The position numbers and the translations under genes were made by a program. Under the pieces are notes generated by a model. The model worked only from the letters and a program-made list of their open reading frames with translations, was not told the DNA's origin and did not search any database. From positions 5,420 through 12,786 of the forward strand of contig MHXL01000177.1 in the NCBI GenBank assembly GCA_001824455.1: a stretch of DNA of 7,367 nt, in the 5' to 3' direction. Source of the DNA: Desulfuromonadaceae bacterium GWB2_53_15 (GTDB taxonomy: Bacteria; Desulfobacterota; Desulfuromonadia; Geobacterales; Pseudopelobacteraceae). Shown here piece by piece: positions 1-5,260 of this stretch. Numbering within the stretch: the stretch's first letter is position 1; every line of letters begins with the position of its first letter.

Positions 1-1405
1 TGTCGGCCGGCGTGACTTTTTCCACCTTGCGGCGGTATTCGACCATGTAGCGCCAGCTGCCGGCTATGGCCTCATACTCGGTCAGATTACGGGCCAAGCC
101 GCCGTTGGTCCCCATGCGACGAGCCTCCTCGAACTCGATCTTGTTGAGGATACGCTGCAGGTCACGCTCGACCACCGGTTCCGTCTTGAGCAGCTCCAGT
201 TCATCCTGGATGGCCTGTTCCACCTCTTTTATCGAGTGTGGTGCGCGGGGATTGGCACTAATCACAAACAGGTTTGGAAAACGGCTGCCGGGCGCATCAA
301 AGACCCCGATATCGGCGGCAATCTGTTTTTCAATCACCAGTTTTTTGTATAAGCGGGAGGTACGGCCGCTCCCCAGAACCATATTGATGACATCGAACAC
401 GTAATCATCCGCCGCCAAGATGGCCGGTTTATGGAAACCCATGATCAGCGTCGGCTCAGCCTCGGCCACCAGCTCGATGCGGCGTTCGCCGCCCTGCTTC
501 GGCTCTTCGGCCGTGACAGCCGGCAGCGCCTTTCCGGGCGGGATTGCCCCGAAGTAACGCTCAACCATGGCGATGGTCGCCTTGGGATCGATATCCCCTA
601 CAATGGATACGATGGCATTATGGGGTCCGTAGTAGGAATGGAAGAAATCCTCGGCCTTGGTGCGGGTAAGATTCTCGATGTCCGACATCCAGCCGATGGT
701 CGGCTGGCCGTAGGGGTGGGCCAGAAAACTGGACGCCACAAAGGTCTCCCACAGCTTGCTCTCCGGATCGGCATCATAGGAGCGGCGCCGTTCCTCCATT
801 ACCACCGAGCGCTCGGTGTAAAACTCGCGCAGCACTGCATTCTGCATGCGGTCGGACTCGATGGCCGCCCACAATTCCAGTTTGTTGGCCGGCAAGCTGA
901 TCAGGTAGGTGGTGCCGTCGCGGCTGGTAAAGGCGTTGTAACCCACCCCGCCGTTTTTTGCATATAACTCGAAAAATTCGTCCTTGATGACATACTTGGA
1001 TGCTTCGTCTTCAAGCGTTTTAAGCTGTTTTTCCAGTTGGGCGAGCTTGCCTTGGTCGGCCTTGTCGCGTTTGACCTTCTCAGCCGCCAGCAACTGGGCA
1101 GTCTGCTCGATCTTGTCCAGAATCGGCTTTTCAGCGGCATAATCCTTGGTGCCCAGGCTTGTAGTGCCCTTGAAGAGCATGTGTTCCAACAGATGGGCAA
1201 TTCCGCGTTCATTACTACGCTCATCCACGCTCCCCACCCGGAAACGGATCCAGGCCGAGACGGTCGGCGAGGTATGCCGTTCCACCATCAGGAGCTTCAT
1301 GCCGTTGCCCAAGGTATGTTCGATGACCTTTTCTTCAAGAACTGCCGCGTGGAGCGTGCCGCTAAACAGGCACAGCGTTACGACTATCAGCCAGATTTTT
1401 TTCAT
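1..1405 (-). CDS. M16 family zinc metallopeptidase (insulinase/pitrilysin-like), exported; C-terminus cut by window edge
   Basis: The reverse frame is open from an ATG at 1403-1405 to the window edge, giving 468 residues with no stop seen. Residues 1-20 form a signal peptide (MKKIW start, hydrophobic core, LHA cleavage site), so the enzyme should act in the periplasm or outside the cell. The inverted zinc motif HLLEH lies at residues 71-75 (His71, Glu74, His75), followed by MLFKGT. The third zinc ligand is probably Glu205 in ERSVVMEE. The second-domain motif GSGRTSRLY is at 345-353. Between the HxxEH motif and Glu205 there are about 50 more residues than in pitrilysin; the extra part (about 90-145) is charged and helical-looking. 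An AGAGG ribosome binding site sits 7 bases before the start. Family members of this type are commonly near 500 residues, so probably little is missing. It lies 139 bases downstream of the MCE gene on the same strand; it may share that transcript or have its own promoter. Substrate is unknown. Family assignment is firm. Confidence 0.95.
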   Translation of the reverse strand, partial: MKKIWLIVVTLCLFSGTLHAAVLEEKVIEHTLGNGMKLLMVERHTSPTVSAWIRFRVGSVDERSNERGIAHLLEHMLFKGTTSLGTKDYAAEKPILDKIEQTAQLLAAEKVKRDKADQGKLAQLEKQLKTLEDEASKYVIKDEFFELYAKNGGVGYNAFTSRDGTTYLISLPANKLELWAAIESDRMQNAVLREFYTERSVVMEERRRSYDADPESKLWETFVASSFLAHPYGQPTIGWMSDIENLTRTKAEDFFHSYYGPHNAIVSIVGDIDPKATIAMVERYFGAIPPGKALPAVTAEEPKQGGERRIELVAEAEPTLIMGFHKPAILAADDYVFDVINMVLGSGRTSRLYKKLVIEKQIAADIGVFDAPGSRFPNLFVISANPRAPHSIKEVEQAIQDELELLKTEPVVERDLQRILNKIEFEEARRMGTNGGLARNLTEYEAIAGSWRYMVEYRRKVEKVTPAD

Positions 1406-1465
1406 TCGGCAACCTCTTTCTGTGTGGTGATTCCAGAATACAATCAACATGACAGTTATGTTTTT

Positions 1466-1546
1466 AGTAGGGGCGAACCCTTGTGGTCGCCCGCCTTTGA
1501 CTTTGATGGCGCTGGATACAGGGCGGACACAAGATCCGCCCCTACT
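1466..1546. repeat. Imperfect inverted repeat (REP-like) between the MCE gene and the M16 gene
   Basis: The left arm begins AGTAGGGGCGAACCCTTGTG at 1466. The right arm (1521-1546) is its imperfect reverse complement, ending CCGCCCCTACT. The arms can pair over about 25 positions with a few mismatches around a loop of about 25 bases. The right arm overlaps the last two bases of the MCE stop codon and supplies a tandem second stop (TAGTAG on the minus strand). Neither orientation is followed by a T-run, so it is not a classic intrinsic terminator. It could form an mRNA hairpin that protects or attenuates the transcript between the two genes; that role is inferred. Short GTAGGGGCG...CGCCCCTAC inverted repeats of this style are dispersed in many bacterial genomes. 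The rest of the 1406-1544 gap shows no gene. Confidence 0.7.
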
Positions 1547-2627
1547 AGAAAATTGAAAACTTGATGTACTTGCGCGGATTTTCCTTGAAATCCTTCACCA
1601 GAGCATCCACGTCGCCCACCATGCGGTTCATCCGCTCGTACAAATCCTTGTCGTTGAGCAACATGCCGGCCGTACCTTCGCCGCTCTTGACCTTGCTCGC
1701 CATCTCTTCAATGGACTTGACCGAATTGTCGGCACGGGTGAGCAGTGACAGCCCCTTGTCATAAAAGGCGCGGTCATTGATCAGCATGCCCAACGTGCCG
1801 TCTTGGGAGGTAATCTTGCGGTTCAGTTCACGCACATCCTCGGCCGCCTGATTGCTCTTGTCCGCCAGTTCCGTCAACCTGTTATACAAGGTCTTGTCGT
1901 AAATCAGCTTGTTGAGCGTACCTTCCGAGGCCTGGATGTCCAGCAGGGTCTGGTCGGCGCGGGTAAGTATGCTGATCAGTTTATTGTACGGTTCCGGGTC
2001 GCGGTTCAACCTGCCCAGGGTCCCCTCGCCACGGTTGAGGGTGACCATAAGGCTTTTCATCTCGATGGCCAGCGTGGCAACATTATTATAGAGACCCTCA
2101 TCGGTATTCAGCCGGCCCAGCGTCCCCTTGCCCTGGTTGATATTGTCGATGATGCCGTTGATCTTTTCAAAGGTGGTGCCGGCCTTCTGCACCACATCGT
2201 CCAGCTTGACCACCGGGGTGCCGCGCAGGACAGTGACCGGCTGCTCGTAGTATTGCTGTGATGGGGTAACATCGACATACTTCTCGCCCATCAGGCCACG
2301 GGTCTTGATGGTTATCCTGGAATCGGGACCGATCTTCTTCAGTGCTCCATGGCCGACCTCCAGAGAAATATCCACCTCGTTGGATTTCTCGGGATTGGTG
2401 AAGCTGATGTCCGTCACCACACCCACGTCAACCCCGGCCAGCCAGACCGGCGCACCTTCCTTGAGGCCGACCACGTCATCCATAACCACCCTCAGCTTAC
2501 CCTTGGGGACGAACATCTTGGTCTTCTGTCCCATCAGGGTCACGCCGCCGGCAAGAAAAACCAGTGTCACAAAGATGAACACCCCGGCGCGTACCTGCGC
2601 CCAACCTATGCGATTGCTTCGTTCCAT
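1545..2627 (-). CDS. MlaD-like MCE family lipid transport protein with C-terminal repeats
   Basis: This is the substrate-binding subunit of an MCE/Mla-type ABC transporter, which moves phospholipids or related hydrophobic molecules across the cell envelope. The 360-residue protein has one N-terminal membrane anchor (about 12-33, VFIFVTLVFLAGGV), then an MCE domain (about 40-123) with the typical segments VGLKEGAPVWLAGVDVGVV and TRGLMGEKYVDV. The remainder (about 150-345) has five degenerate repeats of the form GTLGxLxxDxxLYxxx, starting near residues 168, 202, 236, 277 and 318. It ends NPRKYIKFSIF, a tail I associate with this family. The start at 2625-2627 is preferred because GGACGG lies 7 bases upstream. 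An in-frame ATG at 2640-2642 would add MDGND and overlap the ATPase gene by 14 bases, but has no visible ribosome binding site. E. coli MlaD is only about 180 residues, so the long tail is a real difference. It should be membrane-anchored facing the periplasm and partner the ATPase encoded just upstream. Confidence 0.92.
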   Translation of the reverse strand: MERSNRIGWAQVRAGVFIFVTLVFLAGGVTLMGQKTKMFVPKGKLRVVMDDVVGLKEGAPVWLAGVDVGVVTDISFTNPEKSNEVDISLEVGHGALKKIGPDSRITIKTRGLMGEKYVDVTPSQQYYEQPVTVLRGTPVVKLDDVVQKAGTTFEKINGIIDNINQGKGTLGRLNTDEGLYNNVATLAIEMKSLMVTLNRGEGTLGRLNRDPEPYNKLISILTRADQTLLDIQASEGTLNKLIYDKTLYNRLTELADKSNQAAEDVRELNRKITSQDGTLGMLINDRAFYDKGLSLLTRADNSVKSIEEMASKVKSGEGTAGMLLNDKDLYERMNRMVGDVDALVKDFKENPRKYIKFSIF

Positions 2628-2628
2628 G

Positions 2629-3408
2629 TCATTGCCGTCCATTCGTGTTCATGTTTTGCGTAAAAATCGATTGCACCGTCGGCGCCAGGAACTCCTGCAC
2701 CTCCGGTATGCGGCTGTTCCTCATCTCCATTTCGGTACCCTCGAAGATCATGCGGGCCTGATGCAGAAAGGTGAAACGCTCCGAGGTGGCAAAGGCGGTT
2801 GCCAGATCATGGGTGACCATCAGGGTCGTCTTGCCCTCGGCCTGCAACCGCTGCATAAGATTGCAGATGTTGTAGACGCCGATCGGGTCAAGGCCGGTGG
2901 TCGGCTCGTCGAAGAAGATATAGTCAGGATCTGCCGCCAGGGCGCGGGCAATGGCCACCCGCTTCTTCATGCCCCCCGAAAGCTCGGACGGATACAGGTT
3001 GAGGGCCGCGTCCACACCGACAAAACTGAGTTTTTCCAGGACAATCCGCTCAATTTCAGCCTCGGAAAGCTGCCCGGCCTCGAACAGGCGATAGCCGACA
3101 TTCTCCCCCACGGTCATGGAGTCGAACAGCGCCCCCCCCTGGAAAACGATGGCGATCTGCTTGCGTTGTTGCATAAAGCGATCCTCGGGCTGGCCGGTGA
3201 TGCAGACGTCGCCGATGCAGACCCGGCCGGAATCCGGTTGGAGCAGGCCCAGCAGCAGCTTGAGGATGGTAGTTTTACCGGCGCCGCTGACCCCCAGGAT
3301 GGTGCGGTTTACCCCTCGTTCCAACGCGAAGTCGAAATCCTCCAGGATCTTGCGGCCATTGATGGAGTAGCACAGTTTTTCCATGCTGATCGAGTGACTG
3401 CTGTTCAT
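2629..3408 (-). CDS. MlaF-like ABC transporter ATP-binding protein
   Basis: This cytoplasmic ATPase should power the MCE lipid transporter. Numbering from the ATG at 3406-3408 (259 residues): Walker A GVSGAGKTT at 39-47, Q-loop glutamine 90 in VFQGGALFDSMTV, signature LSGGM at 143-147, Walker B YIFFDEP at 163-169, and H-loop His200 in MVTHD. The GGALFDSMTVxENV segment and the ELSGGMKKRVAIARAL signature region are characteristic of the MlaF/Mkl branch rather than of importers in general. The chosen ATG overlaps the EVE stop codon as ATGA, which points to translational coupling; a GGGAGG lies about 12 bases upstream. A GTG start at 3445-3447 would add 13 residues inside the EVE gene and is less likely. 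The gene ends one base before the preferred MCE start. All ATPase motifs are intact. The partner permease is not encoded next to it in this window. Confidence 0.95.
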   Translation of the reverse strand: MNSSHSISMEKLCYSINGRKILEDFDFALERGVNRTILGVSGAGKTTILKLLLGLLQPDSGRVCIGDVCITGQPEDRFMQQRKQIAIVFQGGALFDSMTVGENVGYRLFEAGQLSEAEIERIVLEKLSFVGVDAALNLYPSELSGGMKKRVAIARALAADPDYIFFDEPTTGLDPIGVYNICNLMQRLQAEGKTTLMVTHDLATAFATSERFTFLHQARMIFEGTEMEMRNSRIPEVQEFLAPTVQSIFTQNMNTNGRQ

Positions 3409-3875
3409 GGGGTTTTCATTCCTCCCATGGAGAGGATCATGTGCCACTGGTCCGCTGTCACCGGCTGGATCGAGAGTCGGCTGCGGCTGACCAGCGGCAT
3501 TGCGGCCAGCAACGGATTGGTCTTGATCCGCTCCAGGGTGACCGGACGGGGCAATGCTTCCAGGTAGCGCACATCCACCATGTACCAGATCGGATTTTGC
3601 GGCGATGCCTTGGGGTCAAAATGTTCGCTGTCAGGGTCCAGGGCGGTAAAATCCGGATACCCGGCGCGCACGACCTCGGCCAGGCCCACCACGGCAGGTT
3701 CGGGGATGTTGCTGTGGTAGAACAGCACCCGGTCGCCCACCTGGACCTGGTCCCGCAGGAAGTTGCGCGCCTGGAAGTTGCGCACGCCATCCCAATGTTC
3801 GGTCATATCGGGGCAGTTCCTCAGGTCATCGAAGGAGAAACAGCCCGGTTCGGTTTTGAACAGCCAGAATGCCAT
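3405..3875 (-). CDS. EVE domain-containing protein (thymocyte nuclear protein 1-like)
   Basis: This is a 156-residue single-domain protein of the EVE family, a PUA-like fold that in characterised cases recognises modified bases in DNA or RNA. Landmarks in order: MAFWLFKTEPGCFSFDDL at the N-terminus, WDGVRNFQARNFLR, VGDRVLFYHSNIPEPAVVGLAEV, the NPIWYMVDV strand and RLSIQPVTADQW near the end. These match the standard bacterial EVE layout over the full length. The start at 3873-3875 is chosen because AAAGGA sits 9 bases upstream and MAFWLFKTEP is the typical family beginning; the ATG six bases earlier is only 3 bases from that site. Its stop overlaps the ATPase start by four bases (ATGA), so it appears to lead the lipid-transport operon. 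A functional link to lipid transport is not known to me; shared expression may be incidental. The ligand is unknown. Confidence 0.93.
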   Translation of the reverse strand: MAFWLFKTEPGCFSFDDLRNCPDMTEHWDGVRNFQARNFLRDQVQVGDRVLFYHSNIPEPAVVGLAEVVRAGYPDFTALDPDSEHFDPKASPQNPIWYMVDVRYLEALPRPVTLERIKTNPLLAAMPLVSRSRLSIQPVTADQWHMILSMGGMKTP

Positions 3876-3907
3876 GCTCATTAATCCTTTAACATCAATT
3901 TGCCTGG

Positions 3908-3936
3908 TTGACGTTATAACGTCATGACGCTATAGT
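3908..3936 (+). promoter_or_regulatory. Sigma70-type promoter of the toxin-antitoxin operon
   Basis: A -35 box TTGACG (3908-3913) and a -10 box TATAGT (3931-3936) are separated by exactly 17 bases. The antitoxin ATG follows 21 bases after the -10 box, so the leader would be short. This is the clearest promoter in the window; no transcript data support it. Confidence 0.7.
3910..3929. promoter_or_regulatory. Probable autoregulatory operator: two overlapping palindromes in the promoter spacer
   Basis: GACGTTATAACGTC (3910-3923) is a perfect 14-base palindrome and CGTCATGACG (3920-3929) is a perfect 10-base palindrome; they share CGTC. Together they give three GACG/CGTC half-sites placed between the -35 and -10 boxes. 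Ribbon-helix-helix antitoxins usually bind such sites to repress their own operon, so this is the natural operator for the antitoxin that follows. It also lies about 45 bases upstream of the EVE gene on the other strand and could affect that gene. Confidence 0.65.
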
Positions 3937-3942
3937 ATTCCC

Positions 3943-3948
3943 AGGAGG
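3943..3948 (+). promoter_or_regulatory. Strong ribosome binding site of the antitoxin gene
   Basis: AGGAGG, a full match to the Shine-Dalgarno consensus, lies 9 bases before the ATG at 3958. It fixes the antitoxin start and is stronger than the toxin's site, consistent with antitoxin being made in excess. Confidence 0.8.
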
Positions 3949-3957
3949 TACGCACAC

Positions 3958-4191
3958 ATGGGAGCACTTACCAAACGGGCAACCGTTTATTTCGACCCGG
4001 CCATGCACCGGGCGCTTCAGCATAAAGCGCTGGAAACATCTCGCTCACTTTCGGACATCGTCAATGTCGCTGTGCAGCAGGCCTTGGCCGAGGATGCGGA
4101 AGACCTGGCCGCTTTTGAAGAGCGGGTCAATGAACCGCTGGTTTCCTACGAATCCGTGCTGAAAGAGCTAAAAGCCAGTGGCCGTTTATAG
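3958..4191 (+). CDS. Ribbon-helix-helix (CopG/RelB-like) antitoxin
   Basis: This 77-residue protein is the antitoxin of a type II toxin-antitoxin pair. The N-terminal part has the ribbon-helix-helix layout: a basic beta strand TKRATVYFDP (about 5-14), a first helix around MHRALQHKALETSR, then SLSDIVNVAVQQAL as the second helix (about 31-43). This dimerises and binds DNA, probably the palindromes in its own promoter. The acidic C-terminal part (AEDAEDLAAFEERVNEP, then SYESVLKELKASGRL) is the likely toxin-binding tail. Start ATG has a full AGGAGG nine bases upstream. Its last 14 bases overlap the toxin gene in another frame. The antitoxin subfamily (CopG, RelB or ParD-like) cannot be fixed by eye. 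Confidence 0.9.
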   Translation: MGALTKRATVYFDPAMHRALQHKALETSRSLSDIVNVAVQQALAEDAEDLAAFEERVNEPLVSYESVLKELKASGRL

Positions 4192-4438
4192 CATTTTCTT
4201 CAAAACATCGGCCAGAAAAGAACTTGAGACCATCCCCAAGCGCGAACTGCAACGCATTATGGAGCGGATTGCCGGACTGGCTGATGATCCCCGCCCACAC
4301 GGCTCGGAAAAGCTCTCCGGACAGGAGCGCTACCGCATTCGCCAGGGAAATTACCGTATCGTGTATTCGATACAGGATACCGAACTTACCGTATGGTTAA
4401 TCAAGATCGGTCACCGCCGGGAAGTATACCGCATCTGA
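4178..4438 (+). CDS. RelE/ParE superfamily toxin
   Basis: This 86-residue basic protein starts with GTG (4178-4180) inside the antitoxin gene; GAAAGAG lies about 10 bases upstream. The RelE-like fold is visible: VYSIFFKTSARKELETIP, a helix around ELQRIMERIAGL, KLSGQERYRIRQGNYRIVY, and the final strand VWLIKIGHRREVYRI. By alignment with E. coli RelE, Arg60 matches Arg61, Arg80/Arg81 match Arg81, and Tyr84 matches Tyr87, so the residues needed for ribosome-dependent mRNA cleavage appear present. The KLSG motif also matches. That favours a RelE-type mRNA interferase over a ParE gyrase poison, but this is inference. The gene appears intact and would be controlled with its antitoxin. No clear terminator follows it. 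Confidence 0.92.
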   Translation: MAVYSIFFKTSARKELETIPKRELQRIMERIAGLADDPRPHGSEKLSGQERYRIRQGNYRIVYSIQDTELTVWLIKIGHRREVYRI

Positions 4439-4598
4439 TCACCCGCATCATATTTAAACCTAGAAAAAGCATTTGGCCACAGAGCACACAGAGTTCACAG
4501 AGGAAAATCAAACAGATAAGGCTATTTTTATTACACCAAACAGGTGAAACTAAAAAATCCGATTAGAACTAATCTGCCGCTTTGGAGAAGAAACAATC

Positions 4599-4619
4599 CC
4601 CTCTCCCTGAGGGAGAGGG
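4599..4619. repeat. Perfect hairpin, 10-base arms
   Basis: CCCTCTCCCT and AGGGAGAGGG flank a single central base. The sequence continues CTAGGGTGAGGGG. I recognise this as a style of dispersed repeat seen in many proteobacterial intergenic regions. It has no following T-run on the plus strand. Confidence 0.75.
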
Positions 4620-4682
4620 CTAGGGTGAGGGGGACCGGTTGATTCCATGGCCACTGCTGCCCCCTCTTCCGGCCTTCGGCCA

Positions 4683-4703
4683 CCTTCTCCCTCAGGGAGA
4701 AGG
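4683..4703. repeat. Perfect hairpin, 10-base arms, partner of the one at 4599
   Basis: CCTTCTCCCT and AGGGAGAAGG flank a single base. It differs from the 4599 hairpin by one base pair, a compensated change that keeps the pairing. Between the two hairpins lies a further small stem GGCCTTCGGCC (4671-4681). Confidence 0.75.
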
Positions 4704-4853
4704 GACTGGCGCAGATTGATTCTACTCAGAAACTAAAAAAATGATTTTCTTCAATAATTCCTCTGTGTTCTCGCTTAGAAGCGCCTACTTTTGGCTGTGA
4801 CCTCTGTGGCTAACAGCCGTTTTTAGGTTAAGTTCCTTCCTGTCCGGAGACCG

Positions 4854-5258
4854 CTACAGATCCCCAGTCATCTCCTGCAACAGATACAACTTGGGATTGA
4901 CGCCCCGCACACACTCCACAACCGCTCTGAAGCTCTCTTCGTCAAGGTTGCATTCCTCTTCGACCCCCTGAAACCAGGGAAAACCCTTGGGGAGCGGGGT
5001 CAGCGCACCGTCCCGGGTCAACATCACGTCCACCAGATCATTGACCCGGCCCTTTGCCTCCCAGGGATCGCGGTAGTTGAACTGGCGCGCCACCACATGC
5101 AGCCCCATACCATTGGCAAAAAGCGCCTTGACCTCGAAGGAAAATTCGCGCGGAGCGCTGTAGCTCTCCGTGCGACCGGAGCGCACCATTACCTCGGCCC
5201 CGACCTCCCTGAGGATATCCCCGACCGACTCGGCGGTCATGGCCTTGAATTCGCTCAC
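4854..5258 (-). CDS. Conserved-looking hypothetical protein downstream of the AAA+/VWA pair
   Basis: I do not recognise this 134-residue protein. It starts with GTG at 5256-5258, with GGAGG 7 bases upstream embedded in the last codons of the VWA gene, and begins only two bases after that gene's stop. It is therefore almost certainly translated from the same mRNA. It has no signal peptide or membrane segment and looks like a soluble cytoplasmic protein. The N-terminal part (about 8-25) is a probable helix (ESVGDILREVGAEVMV), followed by a strand-rich region (FSFEVKALFANGMGLHVVARQF), then PLPKGFPWFQGVEEE, and a C-terminal helix around DEESFRAVVECVRGV. The theoretical charge is acidic. Context suggests an adaptor, substrate or regulator of the AAA+/VWA machine. 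No motif proves a function. Confidence 0.85.
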   Translation of the reverse strand: MSEFKAMTAESVGDILREVGAEVMVRSGRTESYSAPREFSFEVKALFANGMGLHVVARQFNYRDPWEAKGRVNDLVDVMLTRDGALTPLPKGFPWFQGVEEECNLDEESFRAVVECVRGVNPKLYLLQEMTGDL

Positions 5259-5260
5259 GT

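Larger units (their letters stand above)
4546..4742. mobile_element. Putative MITE-like insertion bounded by a short direct repeat
   Basis: The 12-base sequence GAAACTAAAAAA occurs exactly at 4546-4557 and 4729-4740. Just inside lie imperfect terminal inverted repeats: TAGAACTAATCTGC (4563-4576) pairs with GCAGATTGATTCTA (4711-4724) at 12 of 14 positions. The centre holds two strong hairpins. This is the architecture of a small non-autonomous insertion with target duplication, placed inside the CACAGAG element. No transposase gene is nearby, so the mobilising enzyme is unknown. A repeat spread by another mechanism is possible. Confidence 0.45.
4476..4810. repeat. Intergenic repeat element with CACAGAG-type inverted ends
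   Basis: The ends are exact inverted copies: GCCACAGAG at 4476-4484 and CTCTGTGGC at 4802-4810. A second inner pair, CACAGAGGAA (4496-4505) and TTCCTCTGTG (4758-4767), is also exact. The element fills nearly all of the roughly 415-base gene-free gap between the toxin and the 134-residue gene, whose stops face each other. It contains a second nested element (see 4546-4742); without that it would be about 152 bases long, close to the 145 bases of the similar element at 6459-6603. No transposase is present. I see no coding sequence in the gap. Confidence 0.7.

Noticed and set aside
1466..1546. Rho-independent terminator between the MCE and M16 genes
   Set aside because: The stem is imperfect with a long loop, and the minus strand continues with A residues rather than a T-run.
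431..1564. Plus-strand open frames opposite the M16 peptidase gene
   Set aside because: The minus strand carries a continuous M16 protein with signal peptide and zinc motif; these frames are shadows.
2305..3567. A 420-residue open frame on the plus strand
   Set aside because: It runs antisense to the MCE, ATPase and EVE genes, which have full family motifs. Its translation is low-complexity and matches nothing; it is a by-product of GC-rich codon use.
4599..4703. CRISPR array or intrinsic terminator at the two hairpins
   Set aside because: There are only two related hairpins, no regular spacers and no T-runs after them; they fit dispersed repeat DNA better.
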